Shown here: one piece after another, positions 1-13,227 of the stretch
Numbering within the stretch: the first letter of the stretch is position 1
Layout of the letters: each line of letters opens with the position of its first letter
Notes under the pieces: generated by a model
Seen by the model: only the letters and a program-made list of their open reading frames with translations
The model's database searches: none
Told to the model about the DNA's origin: nothing
Program-made: the position numbers and the translations under genes
NCBI GenBank assembly: GCA_037783415.1
Contig: JAZGTN010000164.1
Location: forward strand, 1,674,001-1,738,000
Source: Leptasterias polaris
Lineage: Eukaryota > Echinodermata > Asteroidea > Forcipulatida > Asteriidae
Direction: 5' to 3'
Length of the DNA stretch: 64,000 nucleotides

Positions 1-609
1 TACTTGGTGAGAAGCACTGCAGCTGTTGATAGTATAAACTATTTTGAGAAAAGATTCCCTTCGATGTAATATGGTTTGAATAATTTTTCAGGGTTCGTGT
101 CCATTGGCAAATGCTATGGCCAAAGATGCGATTTGTACCCGCTGTCGACTTGCTAAACATAGATTGATTCAACATTCTTGTGAAAATACTGGACAGTTTT
201 GTTCTGTTTTCTCATTAAGTAGAAACTGTCTTCTATTGAAACTTTCACGTGTGACTTTTATTGTATGTTTCTTTATAAATTTGCCTATCAATAAGGATTA
301 CATTGACAAAAACCAATATACGACCCTAAAAGATAAATTCATTCAAAATGTTTCAAAGCCTCATGTTTTGACTCAAGCAGAGGCTTTATCAAAAGCTTTA
401 AAAAAAACATTATTCAGTTAACAGATAAAGATCCCTACAACTTGTCCTTTCTTTAAGTGGACTTTTCCGTACTTTGAATATTTGAAAACAAATTTGCAGT
501 GATATGAGCAAGAGTTTGTCATGGTTATTTTAATCTGTCATGTTTGCTTTGGAAAAGTTATCTGTGATTTTATGTTCGTTAAAGCTGTTTATCCGATTGG
601 TCATCGCAG
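1..609. other. Intron upstream of the first visible collagen exon
   Basis: No SURF, collagen or signal-peptide exon is visible here. The stretch ends in the acceptor TCATCGCAG at 601-609. The first visible exon begins in phase 1 with a complete SURF module, so the signal peptide and any earlier modules must lie upstream of the window. The 105-codon open frame at 104-421 has low-complexity AT-rich codon use and no recognisable domain, and is treated as intronic. Confidence 0.7.
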
Positions 610-1041
610 GTGCCGTCTTTACTGGTCTGGAGACTACAATCAAAGGGGACGGTCCAGTTATTGAAGAAAAGATGGACAACATGCTGCAAATGGACATTGT
701 TGGGGTCACAGGTGAAGGGTCAACTGAAGTGTCTGGGAGCAACCTCTGGACGGTTGGCCTGTACGGAAGCGCTAGGGCTAATGGACAGGGTCGCCGACTC
801 GGCTACCAAACCCAGATCCTTGACCAATCCCAGACGGATCAAACACTCCAGATGGAATCAGATCTACCCTTCATGAATACTCAGGTGAACTTTGACATGA
901 CCGGACTGCAGTGTAAGAACGTCAAGTATCTGTGTGCTGAGCTGGGGAAGAATCGTAACGCCAATCCTGACTACACATTTGATGCCGTTCCTAACGAGAG
1001 AGCTCTGGTATCTTGCACTGAACTTGGAGACAGATGCAAAG
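610..1041 (+). CDS. SURF module 1 exon (first in window)
   Basis: A 432-nt exon, phase 1-1, encoding one SURF module of about 144 residues in the collagen N-propeptide. The acceptor is TCATCGCAG and the donor GTAATC. It carries the module signature [18 protein letters not shown] in the first half and four cysteines in the second half (LQC, YLC, SC, RC), the pattern shared by all six modules here. SURF modules project from the fibril surface when the N-propeptide is retained (family knowledge). An in-frame ATG at 540 in the preceding intron is not the start, because the acceptor and phase match the other modules. Confidence 0.9.
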
Positions 1042-4000
1042 GTAATCTTGATCTCCTCACCCCTACCTTGTTGGTGCAGGATCTGTAACCATAGACCCAT
1101 TCTTCTGTTTGCTGAAATAACCTTAGGCCGGTAATACATGTGTTCATACATGTGTTCATCATAAAGTATTGAAATAAGTAATTTTGCCAAAAACCAATAA
1201 TACCTTTAAGGTGATTACGATTTAACATGAACACAAACAAGTGAAAAGCTAATTCATATATGTCGAAGTTAAGGGCAAGTTGAAGAAATTTTTTAACTCA
1301 CTGTTAATTTCTCTGTACTGAAAACCCAGGTGTAACTCTTACTGATATGGATTGGTCATACAAGGCTGGCAGGAGGCAGTACGGAATGCCAACCCCATTG
1401 ACAATCAATGCAACCGTAAGGACCACCCCAGAAAGCCGTGAACTGCAGGGTAGTGGACTGTGGAAGATGAATCTTTTTGGCAGTCGGAACGCAGACGGTT
1501 CTGGCATGAGGCAATCGGAACGTACACAGGTCTTGGATTCCTACAACCAGGCCAGAGGTATGCCAGTTGGAGGGCCAGTTGAGTTTACAGGCGCCAGTGC
1601 CAGTTTCCCAATGGAACAACTTGGCTGCGGAGAGTACCAGTATCTGTGTATGGAGTTTACGCAAGGAGACTATCCTGATCCGCAGTACGCATTCAGGACA
1701 TCTGGCCCTGGCGATTCCATTGTTAGCTGCAAGAATGCTGAATGTGGAGGTTTGTATTCTTTTTATCAATATAATGGAATGGTGGCTACCAACTTGTTCC
1801 CTGTCTCTCAATTGAAATCAATAGATTCAAGCTAAGGCTGAAAGGAAAAAATTACATCTTTCCTGATTGGAGAACTGGAACCATGATTATCGATATGTTT
1901 TTATAGGAAATAAGGAAAGATTGCAGCAATGTATTAGAAAGTAAGTTCTTCCTTGAAAACTTGTTTAGCTCATCCCAAACTTAAAACTATAACATAAAAA
2001 GTAACAAGGTATTTTTTCACATGCATAGGTAAAGATTCTGATGCTTATACCTATGAGTGAGCTTAAACTATTACAAATTTTCGGTGTGCAGTTCTTGATA
2101 AAACTTTTGATAACTAGTGCCGAAGCCCCTCTATTGCCCATCGTTGGGCATGCCTGCTTCACCCTGCCTGGACTCAGTGCCCAATCGGTCCGGCCATTTG
2201 ATGGAGAACAGAGCTCTGCCGGGCCCCACCAGAGTGCATCTACGAGTTCCCATAAACTCCGCATTTCTTGGGAGGGCTCTCGCGCCTTTCAGATAAGGAA
2301 GTGGAACATAACTAAATATCCTTCAAATTGCTTGTATGTCTCAACAGGTGTGTATGTGTCTGGTGTTGATTCAACTCTCCTTGGTGGTGATCTCTACGAG
2401 GGGAAATCCAGCAACTCTTTACAGTTTGATACAGTCGTACAGACGACAGACGAGAGCACTCCCGTCGTTGGTCGTAACATGTGGCGTCTGAACATGTACG
2501 GTAGCCAGCGTTCCAATGGCCAGGGACCCCGTTACAACCAACAAGACCAGGTCCTGTCCGAGTACTTCAGCAGCCGTGAGCTGATAACCCCTGGGGATCC
2601 GATCAACTTCCAGACGATCGACGCAGAGTTCGATATGACGGACGTGGACTGCAGGAAGATGAAATACCTGTGTACAGAGTTCAGTCGTAATCCGGATACC
2701 GCAGTGGAGTTTGAGCTGAACCCTGTCCCCAGTGCAAAGGTGCTCAAAGACTGTATGGAGATTCCTGAAGACATGTGTAAAGGTAAATTAAGATTGGTGC
2801 TCAATAAACTATCCAGGCGTAACAGTGATTATTTATGTGTCGACCACCCTTGAAATGTGGCAAGATTTCAGCACTGTTATCCTTGATCTTAGCTGCTGCT
2901 ATCATCTCTTTTTGTAAGACAGTAAAACCTTCAGCCAATAAGCCATTTGCGAGGTACTCAATTTTGATTGAATATGTATATGCCACAATGGTTCCAGGGT
3001 TTGCCCATCTGGAGGTTGCTATACAAAAGCTTGCCCTGAACCATTTGACATGTAGCAACTGTCTCTGTAGTCTGAGGAATTCACATTTAAGCAGTATCTT
3101 ATGACTAAGCAAGTCATAGTGCCAGAAATACTCAAATCTAACTCCCAAATGGCTTATTGGTCCAACACTGATTGAAGACGCAAGTTCTAAGAGAAATTTA
3201 TTCTACCAAAAATGTTTCTTCAGGTGTGATAATTGATGACATGGATTGGACCATGAAGGTACTCTCTGACAATGTTGCATCAGGCCAGGCCTCACCCATC
3301 AGACTCGGCATCAACATTGACTCCAGAGCAACTGCAGGTAGTGCCAATGGTGACACTCTGTGGCGAGTCGGCACGTATGGCGCCACCAGGCCCGATGGTA
3401 AAGGCAAACAGATGGGGCTTAGGCGCCAGATTCTCAGCCGTGACCAGTCCAACCGGGACCTGACGGCTGGAGACACCCTCTCCTTTGAATCAGTGGATAC
3501 CGAGTTTGATTTGTCTGCTCTCGGCTGTGAGTCTGAATTCCAGTACCTCTGTGTGGAGTTTGCCAAGGGACTGAGAGCACGCCCGGACTTTAAGTTCCAG
3601 ACTGCCAATGGAGGAGAAGTTATAACAAGATGCAAAGACCAAGAATGTCGCAAAGGTAAACTTTGTTTTTACTCAAATGAGTTTTTAAAACTAAGATCAA
3701 TCATACACACTTTGAAAGGATAGACATTTCAAGCTTCCGCCTGTTTTCTCTTTTTTCCCTTCAAGAGCATTTGTGCCATTGAAAAACAAAAACCACTGTA
3801 AAACTGAAATTAGTGCCTGAGGCTGTTTCTTCTGTTTTGAAAATTTGTTTGCATGTGTGCAGTTTGGAAACAAAGATTTTATGTGTTAAGAGAATGTCGT
3901 TTTCAGTTTTTCAAAAAGTCGTATGAAATTGACAAATTTAAGAATGAATTGTATTTTATAAAGTATCAGGAATCAAATTTCAATTTGGGATTTAAACAAG

Positions 4001-7000
4001 GAACAATTAACTTAATCAAGTACTTAATCAGTATTTCTTAAGTTGTTCCATTTATTTTTAACCTTTGTAAAGTGCATTGGGACCCTGTGTTGGGTTAAGC
4101 CGTTTATTATTATCATTATTATTATTTAACAAGTTTGGTTTTTCATTACAGGTGTGAAAGTGAATGGCTTGGACATCATCTCCAATGATTACTCCATCTT
4201 GAAGGAAAACGACCCGTACAATAGAGTCATGTTTAACATGAGGGCATTAACAACCCCAGACAGTGGTGGTGTTTATGGAGATGGCCTTTGGGACCTGACT
4301 CTCTTCGGCAGTGACAGCGAGACCGGTATGGGCCGGCGTTTAAACGCGCAGAGAGGAGCATTCAGCAACTATCAGGTCAACAAAGATGCCTACCCTGGGG
4401 AGAACATCGACTTTGGAATGGTGGACACAAACTTCAACATGCAAGGCTTGTCTTGCAGTGATGTACGTTATATGTGTGCGGAGTTGACCCAGGGTGCCAG
4501 ACCAGAACCACCCTTTGAGTTGTCACCTGTCCCGGATCGTACTGTTCTAAAGAAATGCTTCCGTCAAAAGTGTGATGGTGAGTACTGTACATTCATATTG
4601 AAGATTATAGATCAAGAAGTAAGAATGAGTAAACAAATAGTTAAAATTTTCATTCATATTTATAAATTCCCTTTTTGAACTCTCCTGTATAAGTATATCA
4701 TCTTGTTTTCTTTCCGCAAACAAACATTATGTTAACTCAGGAAAATCATTATGAGAAACATTTGGTTTTAAAAACTCAGCAATTGAAGGCCAACCATTGA
4801 TTCTCAAAAATTGAACTTCCTTATATTTCTGATCCAGGTATCACTATTGACAGCACTGATCTAACGTCTGATAACTTTGACATAACTGACGGAGAAAATG
4901 AGATAGCTTTTGATGTCTCACTCACTTCGAATCCCAACAGCGGCGACGCAACGGGAAGAAACCTCTGGAGGTTGGAGACCTTCATTGCCAATACGCCCAC
5001 CGGTCGCGGAAACCGCCGAGTTATAAACCGACAGACCCTGACCCCAGAGATGGCTAGTCGGGATCTAAGAGCTGGCTCCCGGTTGACCTTCAACAATCTC
5101 GCTGCACGTGTCAACAAAGAGGACGTACCTTGCGCAGAGGGAGGCGCATTTATGTGTGTCAAGGTTTCACGTGGGGACAATCCCTCTATACCTTTCACTC
5201 TGTCTGGGGCCCGCGAGGGCGCAATGACAAAATGTAGAGAACTAAACTGTGTCAAGGGTAAGAGGTCATAAATCCGCAGCCACCTCGGCGGCATGTGTGT
5301 ATCATGCAGTTGTCAAATTGATAATGTTGTTGTCTTAGTCCCTGTGTGACCACAATGTGCATAGAAATCAACATCTCTCGCAACCAGATCCAAACTAACA
5401 TCTTGTAACTTTTCACAGTTTGCGTTTATCTGATCAGTGGTGTTTGTTTTTGTGGTATATGTAATGTACTCCTTCTCACAACTGTGTTTTTTTCTTCCTT
5501 GCCTGTTTCCCATGGGCGCCTTCATGCTTTAAATGGATGCTCACAGCTGTTAAGGTAAGCTATAAGAGTTGAAACAAATGATGTCTACCTTTAACGTTTA
5601 AACTATCATCTCAACCCTGGAGTAACAGTAAATATATAGCCAGACATAGGTAACCCTGGAGTAACAGTAAATATATAGCCAGACATAGGTTGATAAAATG
5701 TAATTTATAAGTATGCAATTTGTTTATATATATATATATTTTACTTTTTGTTTTTTGGGGGGAGGGGTTATAAATGAGCTAGGAAATTATTTAACCTTTG
5801 CTTGTTTGTGTTACTTAATTAGCCCGAGAAAGGACCCAGAGGAGACAGGGGCCCCCAGGGTGAGCCTGCTGATATACCTGTGAGTTTATTTTCTTACTTG
5901 TTAAAACGTAACGGATCATACCGCTTATTTGCATTGTCTGATGTTTTTAGAACCACAGTATGCACTCACAGCTCCGTGTTGCAGTCACTCTGTGGACATT
6001 GATTTGTTCTATACACTTTATAGCGAAAATCCCATTCATCAATACTGTAAAAAACACAGTGTGGACGTAAGTCCACATTGTGCTTCAAGTCCCTGCATTA
6101 TGTGGACCACTTTTGTTCTCAGGTCAACACTTTTGTATGTAGTTTCAAACACACACAGCACCTCATGAATACACAGGGATTCAACATGTTTACTTTCAAG
6201 AGGAAAAAAGACACTAAATAAACAACTAGTTTTACTAATTTTTTTTCATTTTTTTCATGCAGGATTTGAGTGCCTATTCGCCCCCAGGACCCCTTGGGCC
6301 AGCTGGACCTCCTGTAAGTAAAAATTTACAGTTGAGTTTTGTTGTTTTTTGTTTTTTTAATGCACGTTCACCCCAAACAAGCCTGAAAGCCACTTATGGT
6401 GTCAATTTCTGTTGTGGCAATCTTTTTCACTGATGGACTGTACATGCAAATACAATGATAGGGAAAGTGTGGCATGGGCTACTTCACCATTACATGCAAA
6501 GTGTATGGAAGTTCGAGGCATGTTTTAGTTTTTGTATTTTTCTTAATAAGAAACACCCATCACAAGGCTCAAAAGGTCACTCGAGATTCGGACTAAACAG
6601 AAGATATAGGGGGGAAAAAAGCATAGAGAATTAAGTTAGAAGAAACACATTCACATACCGGAGTTTGCACTTCTAGGAGGGGTAATAAGTAAGTTCTGTT
6701 GTTTAATCCCCAACGTTGTTATCTAAGCATAAATTGCAGCACGACTAACATTAAGTTGATTTCATTTTACAGGGTTTGAATGGCCCCAAAGGATACCCAG
6801 GCCGTATGGGACCAGCTGGCCTGAAGGTAGGTACCCACCACTTGGCATCAATTTACCATCCCCTGCCAAGCATTGTTCTTATTATTTGGAACCAAGGATG
6901 CCTCATACATGAACTTAACCACTGTGGCTCGCAAAGCCTGAGGAAACCTGTAAACAAAGGTGCTTGCTATGGGAACCAGAAACACCGGGGTTAACCCCTA

Positions 7001-10000
7001 CTCTTCAACGATAAAGTGTTCTGGTTTTGTACATGCACTACCAATCCTAGTACTAGTACATGGGACCTATGGCTTAATTACCCATCCGAAGGACAAAGCA
7101 ATGAATTGTCTTGCTCAGGGACACAAGTGCCATGACCGGGACTCGAACCCACACTCTGCTGATCAGAAACACCAGATTGTGAATCCGGTGCTCTTGACCG
7201 TTCGTCTGCGACACTTAATTAGGGCCCATTTTCTGAAAGGTCAAGCACAGACGGGTCTCTTTCAAAAACAGTCTGTTACAAACCAAAATGTGCTTTCTTT
7301 TTCTAAGCTCATTCAACGATCATTCATTTTAAATTTGTATGTAAACATCCTTTAAACTTTGAACATGAAACAATTGGACACACTTGAAGTTGAATTTAAA
7401 AATGTATCCCATCCTTGTTCCCCATGAAAAAAAAGGCAATACATTTTGTTGAAGATGGCCTTTCCATTCAAATGCATTATTGTTCAAGCCCAGTTTGATT
7501 TGCTTTCTCTGGTTTCATCGTTTCCTCACAGGGTCCAGATGGAGACCAAGGAGAGTCTGGACTTCCCGGAATTGATGGAGCCCCTGGACAGCCTGGACCC
7601 CCTGGAGAGGTAAACTGAAATTATTATAACTCGTACATATTCATGATCCAGAGCCTGATTCTCTTTGGTTCATTCAGCATCTCGCGCCTGATGCTTTTTT
7701 TCCTGTTTACCATGCGCACAGGCCAGTATTCATGGTAAATACGCATGCTGAGTAGACTGTCGCATGTGTAACGGTCTACGTATGCGTTTTATGAAGCGGT
7801 CATTGAACTGTCACTCGCTTGCAGGTGTAGTATAATTGCACACATGCGAACACACAACCTTACGAATCAAGTTTGTGGGGTCCTGCTATTGTTCTATTAT
7901 TCCCTTATCTAAAGATTCCTCTGTGGGGTCCAAGTTGAACAAAGAAAAACTTTGTGGGGTTCATTGTTCCGTTGCGTAAAAGATCCTATGTGGATCCCTC
8001 TGTAAGCCCACTTATTGATACATACACATGAAAACATGGTGGCACATGTAAATGTTGCCCCTTCAGGAGCTCAATGATGCTGAACTAGGGAGAAATAAAG
8101 GTATAATAAAACAAATATAACATGGTTCATTTCGGGTGGACAGTCGATATTAGCTCCCCTTGGTAAACTAAGTGGCATACCTGTCAATCTTTCAAACATT
8201 TACATGTTTCTTTTTAATGCTGCAATGCAGGATGAAAAGTAGCAGGAGAAAGTTGATAGATGATGCAGCTCTTTTTGTTCGATCATAGAAATTGAAACAA
8301 AATATTGGTAATGCAAACTTAGTTTTGTTACACTGCCATTTAGGTGGTGCTACTGTTGCATCATCTATTTCAGGCATGATACTCTTCCTACTTAAGTCTG
8401 ATTTGTGATTTTTTTTTCATCCTCAGAAAAAATCAGCAAAATGTTGTATTAAATAACCGGAAAAGTCTATAATATAAGCCTTTACCATGTGTACATGTAG
8501 ATCAGCCCTTGTACTCAAGAAAATAGTCCTACTGCTTTCCAAAGGACCAAATATCATGCCTGCATCTACATCATCTGAAAATTCAGTGTTTTACATCTAC
8601 TTTTTGTTCTGTTTTTAGGCCCTTGCCCCAACCTACCAACAACAGTACCAGAGCAAGGGACAGAGCATGGGCCAATATGCACCTCAGCAACAAGTCGTTC
8701 AGGTAAAACTAGTTTTCCCCAATTTGAATAATTTCCAAAGGCAAACCGTTCTTATTGATCATCTGGAATTGGGCATAAGAAACCAAAAGTAATATCACAG
8801 AATAATGGATAATATAAAACAAAAATTAATTGTGTCAGTTACATTTTTTACTTTTAAAAGTCTCCCGATTAAAGGTAAAATGAAAGAGTCGACTCTTTTT
8901 GAAAACCATTCTTTTCTCAAAAAGAAGCCATAAAGAGGACTCGTATCAAAATTTATTTTGTCACAACTATGTAATAAGAGGGAAGTGGGTCAGGAAATCT
9001 CAGTTGAATAATCCGGGAAGTGGGTCAGGAAATCTCAGTTGAATAATCCGGGAAGTGGGTCAGGAAATCTCAGTTGAATAATCCATGAAAGTACGTAGAG
9101 ATTAAAGTTAATACAATTGTCTTTTGTCTGTTCTTTTAGGGACCACCCGGACCCCCAGGTGCCCCAGGACCATCTGGACAACGTGTGAGTAAATCCTTTA
9201 AGATTAAAATCTTTTCAAATAAATAAAATTGGCTTAGCGTGGGCAAATTTTTTTTTTTTTAATCTGATATCTAGAAAATGGTCACCGTGAAAGTGAATTA
9301 ACCAAAAGTGTATGAGCTAAAATGTACTAGTATAGTAATAGGGTTGTTTTTCTGTCAGCTGAATATGTTGCAAAAAACGAGCATGACATTCGGACAAAGT
9401 GTTCTAATGGCAGATGATGTGATTGTGACACAGTGGGAAAGCTGTGCTATTAAAGAAGCACCATTTCACAGTGGAAAAAAGGAAGTTTTTTTCTCAGTTG
9501 ATGTTCCTGCTGATGTTGGAATGTCATCTTTGAGAGGGCAAGGCCATTTTCATTTTTGCAAAGGGCACTTCCATTGGAAAATCTTAGAGTCTGTGGGAAA
9601 CTTTTGAGGGGGCACCAAGGCCAAGAACAGGGCATTGAAGGCCATGGCCTCCTTGGTCTCTAAATAAACATGGTATGAAAGGCAAAAAGTTATGACATTA
9701 TTGGTTTGTAATGTTTTCTTTGTGCAAAAGCAACAACTGATATTAATTCTCATTATACCAAATTATACCTTTATCAGGGTGCAGCCATCTTGAATTTCTC
9801 CCATTATAATCCAGGCATCCAAACGGAGGCTGGAAAGAAAACTGGTTCCTTTGTGGTACAATTACTTTTAGCATTCATTACTGTTATTGGTTACAAGGAA
9901 CATGACCAAGATGTTTGAAGCATGATAATGGTCTTAAGGGGTTCAGACTATCTTGCCCTCTTTGGCCTCGGTTTGGTTCGGTATGGGCGAAAAACAAAAT

Positions 10001-13000
10001 GGCGAAACCATCATTTGGGATCTGTTGATTGTAATCCGTGTTCGTTACGTTCATTCTATGGGAGACTTAACTCGCTAGGTGGCTGCAGAGTTATCAGTTA
10101 AATTTCTATTGTTTACATAGTTCTGAGCATGCATACATTACGGAGAACAATGGATTTAACTGGTACCTTGGCTGCCACCTAGCATCCCAAAAGTGCCACA
10201 TTGATTTTGATGTTCCGTGTTTGTTGCACAATTGCATCTTCTTATCTATCTTATATTTGGTGTAACAGGGAAGCCGTGGACTGAATGGCATGATGGGAGA
10301 AACTGGATCAGTTGGACAACATGTAAGTCTATCACTTGACACAATTTCATTCTTTGTGCAAGACACCTTGATCGAAAGAATTTTTGTAATCAATTACGAT
10401 TGTATAGACCTTATGCATATGACGTCATTTGAGTAGGGCGCCCTCGCCTAAAGGTCAAAAGGAAGATGTTCATTGGCCAGTCCTGTGCGCCACGCGTACA
10501 AACCAGCGCGTTTCCATTGTTTCATCACCAGTTTACCTCTAAGATGGCGGCTTGGTGACGTCAATGCATAAGGTCTATTGTTTTTAGTAGATGGGTTTGA
10601 GCAAATATTATAAAAGTTTATTTCAAAAGATAATCAGCCTTTCCCATGAATTATGCAAATTACATTCACGCATGTGTATAGACACAGTTGGTTGGCAAAC
10701 GTCATAGAGTTATGCACTAAACAGACCGACAAACGTGTGGGCCTCACGCCAGCATCATCAATTTACATGCATGTGTTTCATTGGAAAGATGTAATGCCTT
10801 TTAATTATTTCTGAACAAATTTACAAGAATGTTGACTTTTTCCCGATGATTTTATTTACAAGAATGTTGACTTTTTCCCGATGATTTTAAAACGCATGAA
10901 TTTACATTTTGGCATTTCATGTCTGTAGTTTGATCTAAATCAGGATTTGTTTACCATGTAATTTTATTGATTCACATTTTTATATAAATTCAAAAAGGCA
11001 TTAAAAAACCTTACAAACTTGAATTTAATGAACACTAAAAACTTGTCATAAGTTGATTAGTTTATAGAGTGGATAGCTGTTACTTTTGTGTGGTTTTGGT
11101 TCTACTCTATATGGTCACACCTATTTGGCTTCTGATTTATAGGGACAGTCTGGCCGACCAGGACAGCGAGGACCTGATGGTGACGAAGGCAGAGAGGTAA
11201 GTCATGTAAACTTTCCTACCACGGGATAGTGGGGGGGGGGGGGGGGGGGGGGGTTGAATCAGTGAGAGAAAGGGTGTGAATCTACAGATTAGAAGTGGAA
11301 TGGGTTAACTACACTTGCTCATCAGTGAAAATTCAACAAGTGGACTAAATCAGGATGTCACTCTTGAGTTATTTGGCTTGCGGTGGTTATATCTTCTTAA
11401 CTGTGTAGATTGTTTTTGTAAGAACTTGTCTTGATTTTATACTACTACTGTGGGGTAGAATTTTCGGAATTCGGGGGGGGGGGGGGGGCTTCTTAATTCT
11501 GAAAAGGTTAATAAGTACTATGTGGGGGTAGGTTGGAAATCAGCCTGGACTGCTAGTTAAGTGGATGGAGAAGAGTTCTGGTGTTTTACTTCACTGCCCC
11601 GGAGTGAAATATTTTCGGTCTCAATGTTTTTACGCACGTGCCCTAGTCAGTTCCTACAAAAATTCGGAAAGATGACAACAACAATTTTTTTTTTTTTTTT
11701 TTTCAATATTTGTGTGGACAGATCATAATGGTTAATTTGACTGAAAATTGTAATAAAAGACTAAAGCCATTTTTTGTCTTTGTTTTTTTTCTTCTTTAGG
11801 GCAGTGATGGTAGTTCTGGTGCCACTGGTCGTGCTGGAGCAGCCGGACGTCAGGTAAGTTAAAGAACTGATTGGCATATAAGCTTCAGTGACAGAACATG
11901 TTAGATTCTGCGCAAAATCTAGCACATAACAAATCCATTTGCTGTAAAGAAATTTATTTTTCCACAGCAAGCTTCAAAATGTATTTGAAAGCAAGTTCAA
12001 AACCAAACCCCTTTAAATTTCAAGCTCTAAAAGAAAGTTAAGTTTGTATTCGGAAGGAAGCTTGTCACACAAACTGATTTTACATTGGATTGCCACAGAA
12101 CCTTTTTATGAGAAACACATTTTGGCTCAATTGCATCTCAAAGGTTGGTGAGCAAAACAAAATCGGAGCAAAATAAATTGAGAGGAAAATACTTTGTGGA
12201 TAATTATATTTAAGTTAGTTGCAAACTTTGCAGGACTTAATCAGCTGAATGTTTTTTTCTTTCTCAGGGTGCAAGTGGATTCCCAGGACGACCAGGAGGT
12301 CAGGGACACAAGGGATGGAGAGTAAGTTAACGTTTGGTTTCCTTATATACACAATAGTAATTAACCAATGCAGATAATCTACGACGAAAAGGGGCCAGGT
12401 TGTCTTTGCCTCCAGCCTCACTTGAGGAAAACAAAACACATGGTAGCTTTTCTTTGAAATTTGGGTATTTGAAACACATCAGATATTTGTAGATATTTCT
12501 TCATCTTGGTTTACATCTTTAGCTTAAACCAACTGCCCTGGTTAAAAAAAACTGCATCAAACAGTTCCAAGGGTTGATGCAATTAGTAATTTCAATTTGA
12601 TAAATTTTGTATCATTTCATTTTGGTTGTTCTTGTTTTTTGTTTCTTTACATTTATTTAATTTTTTTATTTTTTGGGTCATGGCTCTTTTAATTTATTCA
12701 GCATAAAATTCAAACTGTACATTTCATGCTCTCATTGTTTCTCACTATGATCTCTTTTATTTAGGGTGGCCGTGGAATGAAGGGACTTCGTGGTGATACC
12801 GGTGCTCTTGGAGACAGCGGAGACAATGGTGCCACAGGATCTGCCGGAGCCTCAGGAGCCAGGGTAAGATACTGTCAAAACTCCGCACAAATATTTTCAC
12901 AGATTTTTTTCTTGCAGTAAAGTATTAACAAAATCGAGACCTCCAACACTAAGGTTAGATACCTCAGTTGGTAGAGCGCCAAGAACCCCAAGAGATACCT

Positions 13001-13189
13001 CAGTTGGTAGAGCGCCAAGAACCCCAAGAGATACCTCAGTTGGTAGAGCGCCAAGAACCCCAAGTTTTTGTTTATATTTTATTCTTTGAAGTGAACTTGT
13101 TCCTTCCTTCAAGATTTCACTAAATGGTTGAAACTAAACTAAAATTCAAACCTTCAAACATTTGTCTATAGCGCTAATAAGAAACACAA

Positions 13190-13227
<38 letters not shown>

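Noticed and set aside
104..421. 105-codon open frame at the left edge
   Set aside because: AT-rich codon use, no domain, and no relation to the SURF phase pattern.
2041..2347. In-frame upstream extension of SURF module 3 starting at an ATG
   Set aside because: It crosses the acceptor at 2347 and a GC-rich unrelated segment; the other modules start at the equivalent GV residue.
9308..9635. Open frames on both strands between helix exons 1 and 2
   Set aside because: They lie in a repeat-like stretch (AAGGCCAAGAACAGGGCATT region) with no domain and no Gly-X-Y content.
12953..13066. Regular direct repeats resembling a CRISPR array
   Set aside because: The three 36-bp units are contiguous without spacers and sit in a eukaryotic intron. 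The 35-bp triplicate at 8980 is rejected for the same reason.
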